Assembly (NCBI GenBank): GCA_051000715.1
Contig: JBPCOB010000129.1
Span: forward strand, 1 to 20,800
Source of the DNA: JBPCOB01 sp051000715
GTDB lineage: Bacteria; Actinomycetota; Actinomycetes; JALYNC01
Direction of reading: 5' to 3'
DNA length: 20,800 bases
Under the pieces are notes generated by a model. That model saw nothing but the letters and a program-made list of their open reading frames with translations. It was not told the origin of the DNA and ran no database searches. Both the position numbers and the translations under genes were made by a program. Positions 9,433-17,874 of this stretch are shown here, piece after piece (position 1 is the first letter of the stretch; every line of letters starts with the position of its first letter).

Positions 9433-9536
9433 TGGCTTTTCGCTACCTGGCGAACTGCTCGAAGCTGCTTACCGAGTGGCCGGAGCTCGGAAGCACGATC
9501 GGGGTCCGGCCGCCCAGCCGACAGGAGCTGCCATGA
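9432..9536 (+). pseudogene. N-terminal remnant resembling hydroxypyruvate isomerase
   Basis: A 34-codon frame whose ATG (9432-9434) overlaps the permease stop (TGATG) and whose stop overlaps the xdhA start (ATGA). Its first 19 residues, MAFRYLANCSKLLTEWPEL, resemble the start of hydroxypyruvate isomerase (family pattern: aromatic-x-x-N-x-S-x-L-x-T-E-x-P-x-L). The rest, GSTIGVRPPSRQELP, is unrelated and contains the xdhA ribosome site. Hyi normally accompanies gcl and glxR, so a truncated copy here fits. It may still be translated and couple permease to xdhA. The match is short, so it rests on motif and context. Confidence 0.45.
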
Positions 9537-11014
9537 GCAATCCGCAGGTGACCGTCAACGGGCGGGTGGCGAACCTCGATGAGGTACCGGTTCACACGAC
9601 CGCGCTGGAGTTTGTGCGCGAGCTCGGGCTGACCGGATGCAAGGAAGGCTGCGCCGAGGGGGAATGCGGTGCGTGCTCGGTGCTAGTGGCCCGGCCAGGG
9701 CTGGCGGGCGGGACCGAATGGGTGGCGATCAATGCGTGTCTCGTGCCGATCGCGGCGCTGGACGGTCAGGAGATCGTCACGGCCGAAGGTCTGGGTACCG
9801 CGCAGGCGCTGCATCCGGTGCAGCAGGAGATGGCCGGGCGCGGCGGCTCACAGTGCGGCTACTGCACGCCCGGCTTCGTGTGCAGCATGGCGGCCGAGTA
9901 CTACCGGCCGGACCGCGCGGCGAACCGCGCCGACAGCGACGAACACGGGCCGAGCTCGGTCTCCAACGATCACGGGGCCAACGGGTTCGACCTGCATGCG
10001 CTCAGCGGCAACCTGTGCCGGTGCACTGGTTACCGGCCGATCCGCGACGCCGCGTACGCGCTCCGCGTGCCGCCCGACGGCGACCCGTTCGCGGCCCGGC
10101 TCACCGAGCCCGCGCCGCCAGCGGCCGCGACCAGACTGACCTGCGGTGGCCGGGATTTCGTGCGGCCCGCGACGCTTAGGGAGGCACTCGAGCTGCTGGG
10201 GCAGCGTCCGGACGCAACAGTAGTAGCCGGCTCCACCGACTGGGGTGTCGAGGTGAACCTGCGCGGCGCGCGGGCCGGGCTCGTGGTGGCGATAGACCGG
10301 CTCGATGAGCTGCGCCTCTTTCAGTTCGCCGACGACCACGTGGACCTTGGTGCAGCATTGACGCTCACCGAGATCGAACGTCGTCTCCGCGGGCGTGTGC
10401 CGGTGCTTTCGGAGCTGCTTCCGCAGTTCGCCTCTCGTCTCATCCGCAACGGCGCCACCCTCGGCGGCAACCTCGGGACCGGGTCGCCCATCGGGGACGC
10501 CGCGCCCGCGCTGCTGGCGTTGGAAGCGACGCTGGTCCTGGTTAGCGCCGCTGGCGAACGCGAGATCGCGCTGGCTGACTACTTCACCGGCTACCGCCGC
10601 AGCGTGCGGCGTCCAGACGAGCTCATCAAGGTGGTGCGCCTCCCCTTGCCTTTCGCGCCCGTCAGCGCGTTCCTCAAGATCGCGAAGCGGCGCTTCGACG
10701 ACATCTCCAGCGTCGGGGTCGCCTTTGCGCTCGATATCGACGACGGAACGGTACACAAGGCCCGCATCGGGCTGGGCGGCGTGGCGGCGACGCCGATCCG
10801 GGCATTGGACACTGAGGCTGCGCTCGAAGGACGGCCGTGGTCCTCGGAGACGGTGCGCGATGCGGCGGCGGTGCTGTTCGGAGAGGGGACGCCCCTCGAC
10901 GACCACCGCGCTAGCTCCAGTTATCGCGCCGAGATGCTGCGGCAGAGCCTGCTGTGGTTGATGGCTCGATATCCCGATGCCCGGCACCGGCCTGCCCAGG
11001 AGGTCCTCGCATGA
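9533..11014 (+). CDS. xdhA: Xanthine dehydrogenase small subunit (2Fe-2S plus FAD)
   Basis: Electron-transfer subunit of xanthine dehydrogenase, which oxidises hypoxanthine and xanthine to urate. Start ATG 9533 follows AGGAG (9523-9527) with a 5-base gap; longer upstream starts fall in the permease and are rejected. The 493-residue protein has a plant-type ferredoxin cluster GCAEGECGACS (C40, C45, C48, plus C69), a second 2Fe-2S domain with CGYCTPGF (about 108-111) and CRCTGYRPI (about 162-164), then a FAD domain with VVAGSTDWGVEVNLRG, ATLGGNLGTGSPIGDAAPAL and the CO-dehydrogenase-flavoprotein C-terminal region. Length is close to Rhodobacter XdhA. Overlaps xdhB by ATGA. Confidence 0.95.
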   Translation: MSNPQVTVNGRVANLDEVPVHTTALEFVRELGLTGCKEGCAEGECGACSVLVARPGLAGGTEWVAINACLVPIAALDGQEIVTAEGLGTAQALHPVQQEMAGRGGSQCGYCTPGFVCSMAAEYYRPDRAANRADSDEHGPSSVSNDHGANGFDLHALSGNLCRCTGYRPIRDAAYALRVPPDGDPFAARLTEPAPPAAATRLTCGGRDFVRPATLREALELLGQRPDATVVAGSTDWGVEVNLRGARAGLVVAIDRLDELRLFQFADDHVDLGAALTLTEIERRLRGRVPVLSELLPQFASRLIRNGATLGGNLGTGSPIGDAAPALLALEATLVLVSAAGEREIALADYFTGYRRSVRRPDELIKVVRLPLPFAPVSAFLKIAKRRFDDISSVGVAFALDIDDGTVHKARIGLGGVAATPIRALDTEAALEGRPWSSETVRDAAAVLFGEGTPLDDHRASSSYRAEMLRQSLLWLMARYPDARHRPAQEVLA

Positions 11015-13464
11015 GCTCGCTCTCGCAACGTCCGGAGGCGCCATCCGTCGGCGAGGCCGTTCCGCACGAAAGCGCCGCGCTACACGTCACTGGCACGGCG
11101 CTCTACACCGACGACCTCGCGCTGCGGACCAAGGATGTCCTGTATGCGTACCCGGTACAGGTATCGCACGCGCATGCACATGTGCTCGACCTGCGCACTG
11201 GGCCTGCGCTATTGGTGCCCGGGGTAGTCCGGGTGCTCACTGCCGCGGATGTCCCCGGCGTCAACGACGCCGGGGTCAAGCACGACGAGCCGCTGTTCCC
11301 GAGCGAGATCATGTTCTTCGGACACGCAGTCTGCTGGGTGCTGGGCGAGACCGCGGAGGCCGCCCGGCTCGGTGCCGCCGCGGTGGAGGTCGATGTCGAG
11401 GAACTGCCGTCCCTGGTCACCGTGCTGGAGGCGATCGTGGCCGGCAGCTTCCAGGGCGCGCAGCCGCAGATGTGCCGGGGAGACGTGGAGAGCGGCCTGG
11501 CCGCCGCGACCCACGTCTTCACCGGCGAGTTCGAGTTCGCCGGGCAAGAGCACTTCTACCTGGAAACGCATTGCGCGCTGGCGCTGGTCGACGAGAGCGA
11601 ACAAGTGTTCGTGCAGAGCAGCACGCAGCACCCCTCCGAGACGCAGGAGATCGTTGCGCACGTGCTTGGCCTGACCAGCTCGCAGGTCACTGTGCAATGC
11701 CTGCGCATGGGCGGCGGGTTCGGCGGCAAGGAGATGCAGCCGCACGGCTTCGCCGCGATCGCCGCGCTCGGCGCCGTGCTCACCGGCCGCCCCGTACTGC
11801 TTCGGCTCAACCGCACCCAAGACCTCACGATGACCGGTAAGCGGCACGGATTCTACGCCGAATGGCGCGTCGGGTTCGACGACGACGGACGGCTGCAGGC
11901 ACTGGACGCAACGCTCACCTCCGACGGTGGGTGGAGCCTCGACCTGTCCGAGCCGGTGTTGGCCCGTGCGCTGTGCCACATCGACAATGCGTACTGGATT
12001 CCGAACGTGCGGGTGAACGGCCGCATAGCCAAGACCAACAAGACCTCGCAGACGGCCTTCCGGGGCTTCGGCGGCCCGCAAGGGATGATCGTGATCGAGG
12101 ACATCCTCGGCCGCTGCGCGCCGCTGCTGGGCATGGATCCGATGGAGCTTCGGCGGCGCAACTTCTACCTCGCCGGTCACAGCACGCCCTACGGCCAGCC
12201 CGTTCGCCATCCCGAGCGGATGCAGACCCTATGGCAACAGGTGATCGAATCCGCCAACGTCCTCGCCCGACAACATGAGATCAGCGCCTACAACGAGACA
12301 CACGAATTCAGCAAGCGTGCGCTGGCGATGACGCCGGTCAAGTTTGGGATCTCGTTCAACCTGACTGCGTTCAACCAGGGCGGCGCCCTGGTGCACGTCT
12401 ATAAGGACGGGTCGGTTCTGATCAACCACGGCGGCACCGAGATGGGGCAAGGCCTGCACACCAAGATGCTGCAAGTCGCCGCCACCACACTAGGAATCCC
12501 GCTCCGGCGAGTCCGGCTCGCACCGACCCGTACCGACAAAGTGCCCAACACCTCGGCCACGGCGGCGAGTTCAGGCGCAGATCTCAATGGCGGCGCCGTC
12601 AAGAACGCGTGCGAGCAGATCCGCGCGCGACTGCTGCAGGTGGCCGCAACGAAGATCGGCCTCAACGCCGACGACGTGCAGATCGTCAATGGCGTCGCCC
12701 GCGGCGTCGGCACGTCCGGCGCGCACCTGGAATGGGACGAGCTGGTCCGTACCGCTTACTTCCAGCGGGTGCAGCTGTGGGCCGCCGGTTTCTACCGGAC
12801 CGAGGGACTGCACTGGGACTCCTCGATCATGCATGGCTCACCCTTCAAGTACTTCGCCTATGGCGTGGCCGCGGCCGAGGTCGAGGTCGACGGGTTCACC
12901 GGCGCTTACCGCACGCGTCGCGTCGACATCGTTCACGACGTCGGCGACAGCCTCTCGCCGCTCGTCGACCTGGGCCAGATCGAGGGCGGCTTCGTGCAAG
13001 GTGCCGGTTGGCTCACCCTCGAGGAGCTGATCTGGGACACCAGCGACGGCCCGTGGCGCGGCCGACTGGCCACCCAGGCGGCCAGCACCTACAAGCTGCC
13101 CAGCTTCTCCGAGATGCCTGAGATCTTCAACGTCACGCTGCTCGAGAACGCCCACGAGGACGGCGCCGTCTACGGTTCAAAGGCCGTCGGCGAACCCCCG
13201 CTGATGCTGGCGTTTTCCGTGCGCGAGGCGCTGCGCCAGGCCGCCGCCGCCTTCGGGCCGGCCGGCGCCAGCATCGATCTGGCCTCGCCCGCGACCCCGG
13301 AAGCCGTGTACTGGGCTCTCGACGCGGCCCGCACCGCGCCCGCGGCGCAGGGCGACCTGGCACCATCGGCTGGCAGCGGCACCGAGCCGCCGCAGCCGGG
13401 CGCCGGCGCGCACCCGATGCGGCCGGAATCCGAGCGGGCGCAGGACACGCTCAGCCATGTCTGA
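11011..13464 (+). CDS. xdhB: Xanthine dehydrogenase large, molybdopterin-binding subunit
   Basis: Catalytic molybdenum subunit. Start ATG 11011 follows AGGAGG with a 7-base gap and overlaps the xdhA stop. The 817-residue protein carries GQEHFYLETHCALA (the active-site glutamate region), RMGGGFGGKE (molybdopterin loop), QTAFRGFGGPQGM (active-site arginine), GTEMGQGLHTKMLQVAA, TSATAASSGADLNGGA and VGEPPLMLAFSVREAL (catalytic glutamate). GEPPL and the FYLETH block favour true xanthine dehydrogenase over aldehyde or CO dehydrogenases. The last 40 residues are low-complexity, rich in Ala, Pro and Gly. xdhC begins inside its 3' end, so the two are translated together. Confidence 0.95.
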   Translation: MSSLSQRPEAPSVGEAVPHESAALHVTGTALYTDDLALRTKDVLYAYPVQVSHAHAHVLDLRTGPALLVPGVVRVLTAADVPGVNDAGVKHDEPLFPSEIMFFGHAVCWVLGETAEAARLGAAAVEVDVEELPSLVTVLEAIVAGSFQGAQPQMCRGDVESGLAAATHVFTGEFEFAGQEHFYLETHCALALVDESEQVFVQSSTQHPSETQEIVAHVLGLTSSQVTVQCLRMGGGFGGKEMQPHGFAAIAALGAVLTGRPVLLRLNRTQDLTMTGKRHGFYAEWRVGFDDDGRLQALDATLTSDGGWSLDLSEPVLARALCHIDNAYWIPNVRVNGRIAKTNKTSQTAFRGFGGPQGMIVIEDILGRCAPLLGMDPMELRRRNFYLAGHSTPYGQPVRHPERMQTLWQQVIESANVLARQHEISAYNETHEFSKRALAMTPVKFGISFNLTAFNQGGALVHVYKDGSVLINHGGTEMGQGLHTKMLQVAATTLGIPLRRVRLAPTRTDKVPNTSATAASSGADLNGGAVKNACEQIRARLLQVAATKIGLNADDVQIVNGVARGVGTSGAHLEWDELVRTAYFQRVQLWAAGFYRTEGLHWDSSIMHGSPFKYFAYGVAAAEVEVDGFTGAYRTRRVDIVHDVGDSLSPLVDLGQIEGGFVQGAGWLTLEELIWDTSDGPWRGRLATQAASTYKLPSFSEMPEIFNVTLLENAHEDGAVYGSKAVGEPPLMLAFSVREALRQAAAAFGPAGASIDLASPATPEAVYWALDAARTAPAAQGDLAPSAGSGTEPPQPGAGAHPMRPESERAQDTLSHV

Positions 13465-14302
13465 CGCGGTCTGGCTGCGGGCGGTCACCGAGCTGCGGGC
13501 GGCGCGCCGACCTGGCGTGCTGGTAACGGTGGCGCAGGTCCGCGGCCATGCGCCGCGCGAGGCGGGCGCCAAGATGGTGGTCGCCGCCGACCTCGTGCGC
13601 GGCACGATCGGCGGCGGCAATGTCGAGGCGATGGCGATCGAGCGGGCACGCGAGATGCTCCGGGGCGCTGATGCAGCGGCCGGTAGCGAGTTGCTCGATG
13701 TCGCGCTGTCGGACAAGGCGCCCTATCGCCACGGCGTGCAGTGCTGCGGCGGCACTGTCACGCTGCTTCTGGAGCCGCTCCGAGTGGTGCCCGCGGTGGC
13801 GATCTTCGGCATAGGCCATGTCGGCCTGGAACTCGCGCGCATTCTTGCCCGGCACGACCTCGACCTGCACCTCGTCGACACCCGGGCCGAGCAGCTCGCA
13901 GATGCGCGGCTCGCGGTGCTCGGCGACGCAGTGGCTTCCGTGCACGTGCATCGGCAGCCCCTGCTGCCCGAGATCGTGCTCGGGGAGCTGCCGCCTGGCG
14001 CCCACGTACTGATCATGACCCATGACCACGCCGAAGACGCTGCACTTTGTGACGCGGTGTTGCGTACGGGGGAGTTCGGGTCGGTCGGGCTGATCGGGTC
14101 GGCGGCCAAGTGGTCGAGGTTTCGCCGGATCCTGGCCGACAACGGACACGAGACGGCGGCGATTGCCCGGATCACGACCCCCATCGGGGTGCCGGACATC
14201 GCCGGCAAGGAACCGGCGACGATCGCCCTCAGCGTGGCGGCGGACCTGGTGCGCCGATTCGCTGCGGCCACGAGCGTAGCCGCGCCCTCGTCCACTACAT
14301 GA
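13457..14302 (+). CDS. xdhC: XdhC molybdenum cofactor chaperone
   Basis: Binds and sulfurates the molybdenum cofactor for insertion into XdhB. The 281-residue protein has the XdhC/CoxI N-terminal domain (RGHAPREAGAKMVV, GTIGGGNVEA, QCCGGTVTLLLEPL, with the paired cysteines expected for the family), then a Rossmann domain VAIFGIGHVGLELARIL, MTHDHAEDAALCDAVL and VGLIGSAAKWSRFRRIL. The ATG lies 8 bases inside the xdhB end and the stop overlaps the guaD start (ATGA), so expression is tightly coupled. Length is normal for the family. Confidence 0.93.
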   Translation: MSDAVWLRAVTELRAARRPGVLVTVAQVRGHAPREAGAKMVVAADLVRGTIGGGNVEAMAIERAREMLRGADAAAGSELLDVALSDKAPYRHGVQCCGGTVTLLLEPLRVVPAVAIFGIGHVGLELARILARHDLDLHLVDTRAEQLADARLAVLGDAVASVHVHRQPLLPEIVLGELPPGAHVLIMTHDHAEDAALCDAVLRTGEFGSVGLIGSAAKWSRFRRILADNGHETAAIARITTPIGVPDIAGKEPATIALSVAADLVRRFAAATSVAAPSSTT

Positions 14303-15633
14303 CGCTCTACCGCGCCCGCGTGCTTGACACGCCGGGCAACCCCTTCGACGGCGCACCTCTTCGTGCCGACGCCGACACCGGTCTGCTGGTGGCCGAGGGC
14401 GCGATCGCCGAGCGTGGCGATTTCGCATCTGTCCGTGCCCGGCACCCGTCCGTTGCCGTAGTCGATCTTCGCGATGGCTTGCTGCTCCCCGGCTTCGTCG
14501 ACACCCACGTGCACTATCCCCAGGTGCGTGCCATCGGCGCGCTCGGCATGCCGTTGCTCGACTGGCTCGAGCATCGCGCGCTGCCAGAGGAAGCCCGGTT
14601 ACACGACCCGACGTACGCCGCCGCAGTGGCCCGCGAGTTCGTCACCGGGCTGACCGCGGCCGGCACAACGACGGCCCTCGTCTTCGGTTCCCACTTCTCA
14701 GCAGCCGTCGACGAGCTCTTTGCGGCGTCGGCCGGCGTCGGCCTGCGAGTCACCAGCGGGCTCGTCGTCGGCGACCGGCTGCTGCGCCCGGACCTGCACA
14801 CGACGCCCGACCGAGCGTACGAGCAGGGGCGCGAGCTGGCCGACCGCTGGCACAGCGACGGCCGGGCGCGGTATGCCGTGACCCCACGGTTCGCGCTGTC
14901 GTGCAGCGACGAGCTGTTGGCGGCCTGTGCAGCGCTGCACCGCGACGTGCCGGGCAGCTGGTTCACCTCGCACATCAACGAGAACCCGGTCGAGGTCGAG
15001 ACGGTGCGCAAGCTGTGCGGAACCAGCTATCTCGACAGCTACGACCGGCACGAGCTGGTCGGCGACCGCAGCGTCCTCGCGCACAACGTGCACCCAACCG
15101 AGGACGAACTGCGCCGCTTGGCTGTCACCGGCGCCACCGTTGCTCACTGCCCGACAAGCAACGCCGCCCTCGGAAGCGGCCTATTTCCGCTGGACCGGCA
15201 CCTCGAGCATGGCGTGCGGGTGACGCTGGGGACCGATGTCGGCGCGGGCGCCGGCTTCTCGATGTTCAAGGAAGGCCTGCAGGCGTATTTCGTCCAACAG
15301 TTACGCGGCGTGCGAGGAGTCGCGCTCACCGCCACGCACCTGCTCTACCTCGCCACGGCAGCCGGTGCCCAGGCGCTCGGCCGCGACGACGAGGTCGGCG
15401 ACCTGAGCGTCGGCAAGCGGTTCGACGCGGTTCATGTGCGTCCGGCGGACGGGACGCCGCTAGCCTTGGGCCTGCACCATGCCGATAGCTTGGAGGACGC
15501 GCTCGCCAGGACGTTCACGCTGGCCACGCCGGCCGACATCGCAACGGTGTGGATTGACGCAGAGCCGGTTCGGTCGACACGGCTGACCGCGCCAGCTGAA
15601 GCCGGGCCGCAGTGGCCTTCCGTTCTGCTGTGA
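14299..15633 (+). CDS. guaD: Guanine deaminase
   Basis: Hydrolyses guanine to xanthine and ammonia, feeding XdhAB. The 444-residue amidohydrolase has LLPGFVDTHVHYPQ (zinc-binding HxH, about residue 72), TSHINENPVE (zinc histidine and catalytic region), LAHNVHPTEDEL, VAHCPTSNAALGSGLFPL and LGTDVGAGAGFSMF (zinc aspartate), the pattern of guanine deaminase rather than cytosine deaminase or the chlorohydrolases. Start ATG overlaps the xdhC stop; longer in-frame starts lie in xdhC. The last 15 or so residues after WIDAEPV are atypical and run to the edge of a malate-synthase-like scrap, so the C-terminus may have been altered by rearrangement. Confidence 0.92.
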   Translation: MTLYRARVLDTPGNPFDGAPLRADADTGLLVAEGAIAERGDFASVRARHPSVAVVDLRDGLLLPGFVDTHVHYPQVRAIGALGMPLLDWLEHRALPEEARLHDPTYAAAVAREFVTGLTAAGTTTALVFGSHFSAAVDELFAASAGVGLRVTSGLVVGDRLLRPDLHTTPDRAYEQGRELADRWHSDGRARYAVTPRFALSCSDELLAACAALHRDVPGSWFTSHINENPVEVETVRKLCGTSYLDSYDRHELVGDRSVLAHNVHPTEDELRRLAVTGATVAHCPTSNAALGSGLFPLDRHLEHGVRVTLGTDVGAGAGFSMFKEGLQAYFVQQLRGVRGVALTATHLLYLATAAGAQALGRDDEVGDLSVGKRFDAVHVRPADGTPLALGLHHADSLEDALARTFTLATPADIATVWIDAEPVRSTRLTAPAEAGPQWPSVLL

Positions 15634-15700
15634 GCAGGTGGCCCTCGCCGACGACTACGTCGACTTCCTCATCCCTGCCGCCTACGAGTTGGTGGACTGA
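15632..15700 (+). pseudogene. C-terminal scrap resembling malate synthase
   Basis: In the frame ending at TGA 15698-15700 the sequence reads EQVALADDYVDFLIPAAYELVD. This resembles the extreme C-terminus of malate synthase A, whose family ends with a pattern like D-[FL]-[VI]-D-F-L-T-x-x-A-Y-E. The frame closes upstream and has no start, so only about 22 codons survive. Malate synthase condenses glyoxylate with acetyl-CoA and is commonly linked to allantoin genes in Streptomyces. The match is short; confidence rests on motif plus pathway context. Confidence 0.4.
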
Positions 15701-15703
15701 CCA

Positions 15704-16234
15704 ATGCCAGAGCTGACCCTTGACGAACTCAACACCGCGCCGCTTGACGATCGCCTGCACAACACGCTGCGCGCCTGCTGCGCCGCACAACCTTGGATCG
15801 ACGCGATCGCGGGCGGCCGCCCGTACGCCGACGAGGCTACGCTGATGCAGAGCTCCGATGAGGCCACGCACGCGCTCGATGCGACCGGTATCGCAGCAGC
15901 GCTGGCGGGCCACCCTCGTATCGGTGACCGGTCGGCCGGTCAAGGCGCGTGGTCGGCCCAGGAGCAAGCGGGTGTCTCGGCCGCCGACGTGGCGCTGCGG
16001 GACCACCTCACCGAGGCCAACGCCGAGTACGAGCGCCGCTTCGGTCAGGTCTATCTGGTGTGCGCCACCGGCAAGTCCGGCGAGGAGCTGCTCGGGATCT
16101 TGCAAGGCCGGCTGGGCAACTCCCCCGACCGTGAGCAAGAGGTCGTGCGCGGCGAGCTGGCAAAGATCAACCGCCTGCGATTGAGCAAGCTGCTCAGGGA
16201 CGGTGGCGACGTGAGCCTGTCGACGCACGGCTGA
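15704..16234 (+). CDS. OHCU decarboxylase, stand-alone
   Basis: Converts 2-oxo-4-hydroxy-4-carboxy-5-ureidoimidazoline to S-allantoin, the last step from urate to allantoin. The 176-residue protein has the usual length and layout: AQPWIDAIAGGRPY, the catalytic GHPRIGD (His70), WSAQEQAG with the conserved glutamate (Glu87), EANAEYERRFGQVYLVCATG with the substrate arginines, and EVVRGELAKINRLRLSKLL. Unlike the domain fused to the permease, its key residues are intact, so it is probably the working copy. ATG 15704 has only a weak GGTGG site. The uricase and HIU hydrolase that should supply its substrate are not in this window. Confidence 0.92.
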   Translation: MPELTLDELNTAPLDDRLHNTLRACCAAQPWIDAIAGGRPYADEATLMQSSDEATHALDATGIAAALAGHPRIGDRSAGQGAWSAQEQAGVSAADVALRDHLTEANAEYERRFGQVYLVCATGKSGEELLGILQGRLGNSPDREQEVVRGELAKINRLRLSKLLRDGGDVSLSTHG

Positions 16235-16296
16235 AAGCCCTCGGTCGCCCGGCATCCTGTGCAGGGATAGCGAGTTTCCTGTCGCCGCAGAACTAG

Positions 16297-16346
16297 CACC
16301 GCGGCATTGTCGTCCCCGCCAGCCCAGCGACTGCAACGCCGCGGTG
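16297..16346. repeat. 9-bp perfect inverted repeat before the MFS gene
   Basis: CACCGCGGC (16297-16305) and GCCGCGGTG (16338-16346) are exact inverted arms separated by 32 bases, in the 190-base gap between OHCU decarboxylase and the transporter. It could be a long hairpin that attenuates the transporter or a binding site; there is no T-run to make it a standard terminator. Confidence 0.5.
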
Positions 16347-16424
16347 GGTGCGTCCAGGGGTGCCGCGGGTTGATGAGCAACGTGTCCGACAACGGCCGGG
16401 AATCGAAAGGAGGTGCGACGCGGC

Positions 16425-17624
16425 GTGGACCAGCCGCTTGATCCTGCGGTCGCCGGTCGGTCGCTGTGGCGCTCGCCCGGCCTGCGCCGCCTGGTGCTGC
16501 TAACGCTGCTCGGCTTCTCCAGTTTCTTTCTGCTGCTGGGCTCGGCGGCGTCATGGGCGCATACCGGCGGTGCCGGTGAGGGCGCCGCCGGGCTTGTCAC
16601 GACGGTGCTGCTCGGCTGCACGGTCGCTGTGCAGGGCGTCGTTCCGGCGCTGCTCCGGCGATTTGGCATCGGCACGGTCCTCGTCGCGGGCATGCTCGCG
16701 CTCGGCGCCGCCGCTCCGCTCTACGGCGTCAGCGCGGATCTGCCCCTGCTGCTGTGCGTGTCGGCCGTCCGCGGGTTCGGCTTCGCCGTGCTCACCGTTG
16801 TCGGTGTCACGCTGACGGCCGTGGTCGCACCGCCTGAGCGGCGCGGCGAGTCGATCGGGCTGTATGGGCTTGGGATCGCGGTACCGAACCTGTTCTGTGT
16901 GCCAGCTGGAGTCGCGCTGACCCAAGCTGGTCACTTTCCCGTGGTTGCACTGTTGGGCGCCGCACCGGTGCTCGGGATTCCCCTCGCCCTGTCGCTGGGA
17001 CGCGCCGCAGAGTTGACGGACGCCCATCGCCCGAGCGGCCCGGCACAGGTCCGTAGCTCCTGGCGGACGGCAGCACGCGTGGCGGCACCGTCGCTAGTGC
17101 TGCTCACCGTCACTCTCGCCGCCGGAGGGCTCGTGACATTCGTGCCCATCAGCCGCCCGACCGGCGCGACCGCACCGGTCGCGCTGCTGGTGTTCGGCGC
17201 GAGCTCGGCGCTGTGCCGGTGGCGAGTCGGCGTGTTCGCCGACCGCGTCGGGTCGCCAAACCTGCTGCCTGCGACGCTGCTGACGGCCGTCGCTGGCATT
17301 ACGATCGTGGCGGTCGGGTTGCGGCCTGGCGCAAACAGCGTCGTGGTGTATTTCGGCGCACTGTTGTTCGGCGCTGGATACGGCTGCGTGCAAAACCTGA
17401 CCCTCGTCGACGCGCTTGCGCGAGCTGGCCGGACGAGCATCACCATCGCCAGCGCGACGTGGAACGCCGCCTTTGACGCCGGTACGGCGTCCGGCGCCGT
17501 CGCGGTCGGTATCCTCGCCGAGACAGGCATCGGCTTGCCCGGCGCGCTGTCCCTGACAGGAATGTTGATGGCGTTCGCGCTGCCACTCGCGGCGGCGCGA
17601 GGCGACCGCCCTGAAGCCGCCTAA
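16425..17624 (+). CDS. MFS transporter, probably for a purine or ureide
   Basis: About 399 residues with roughly twelve hydrophobic segments, beginning LRRLVLLTLLGFSSFFLLLG. A family-like loop VVAPPERRGESIGLYGLGIAVP follows the fourth to fifth helices, and a second half starts near APSLVLLTVTLAAGGL. I place the start at GTG 16425, behind AAAGGAGG (16406-16413) with an 11-base gap; the in-frame GTG at 16413 overlaps that ribosome site and is rejected. The major facilitator assignment is from hydropathy and the RRGE-type motif. Substrate is unknown; its position at the end of the purine cluster suggests import or export of an intermediate. A short taa stop ends the gene with no clear terminator. 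Confidence 0.85.
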   Translation: MDQPLDPAVAGRSLWRSPGLRRLVLLTLLGFSSFFLLLGSAASWAHTGGAGEGAAGLVTTVLLGCTVAVQGVVPALLRRFGIGTVLVAGMLALGAAAPLYGVSADLPLLLCVSAVRGFGFAVLTVVGVTLTAVVAPPERRGESIGLYGLGIAVPNLFCVPAGVALTQAGHFPVVALLGAAPVLGIPLALSLGRAAELTDAHRPSGPAQVRSSWRTAARVAAPSLVLLTVTLAAGGLVTFVPISRPTGATAPVALLVFGASSALCRWRVGVFADRVGSPNLLPATLLTAVAGITIVAVGLRPGANSVVVYFGALLFGAGYGCVQNLTLVDALARAGRTSITIASATWNAAFDAGTASGAVAVGILAETGIGLPGALSLTGMLMAFALPLAAARGDRPEAA

Positions 17625-17874
17625 TTAGACAGGCGTCGGTGAGCGACACGCCGGGCTTGCCGAGTGTGGGCAGGCTGGACAGGCCCGCGTACAACGCATG
17701 CGCCGGGCTGGCTGTGATCAGCTTCAAGCCGCTGCAGAGGGCATCGGGGCGCGCGGGGTGGCGAAGTACGGCAACGGTCAGGTCGCGAAGCTCGGCGACG
17801 AGAGTGTCTCGGGCGGTGTCGGTGAGGGCCGCGGCCGCCCGGGCGAGCCGCGCCATGTCGTCGGTGTAGCTCAC
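17440..17874 (-). CDS. Hypothetical protein, probably damaged at its 3' end
   Basis: A GTG start (17872-17874) overlaps the stop of the upstream small ORF (GTGA). The first 85 or so residues (MSYTDDMARLARAAAALTDT at the start) look like a real helical, alanine-rich protein, but the frame then runs into the antisense of the MFS gene and is arginine/serine-rich, as expected of non-coding readthrough. The genuine part probably ends near 17630 with its natural 3' end lost. Function not recognised. Confidence 0.35.
   Translation of the reverse strand: MSYTDDMARLARAAAALTDTARDTLVAELRDLTVAVLRHPARPDALCSGLKLITASPAHALYAGLSSLPTLGKPGVSLTDACLIRRLQGGRLAPPRVAARTPSTFLSGTARRASRCLSRRGYRPRRRRTPYRRQRRRSTSRWRW

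Noticed and set aside
9338..9532. Longer N-terminus for xdhA
   Set aside because: The extension lies mostly in the permease; AGGAG precedes ATG 9533, which gives the normal XdhA N-terminus.
10954..11010. Longer N-terminus for xdhB
   Set aside because: Lies inside xdhA; AGGAGG precedes ATG 11011.
14110..14298. Longer N-terminus for guaD
   Set aside because: Falls inside xdhC and is low-complexity; ATG 14299 overlaps the xdhC stop and begins a typical deaminase N-terminus.
16413..16415. GTG 16413 as the MFS start
   Set aside because: It overlaps the AAAGGAGG ribosome site that serves GTG 16425.
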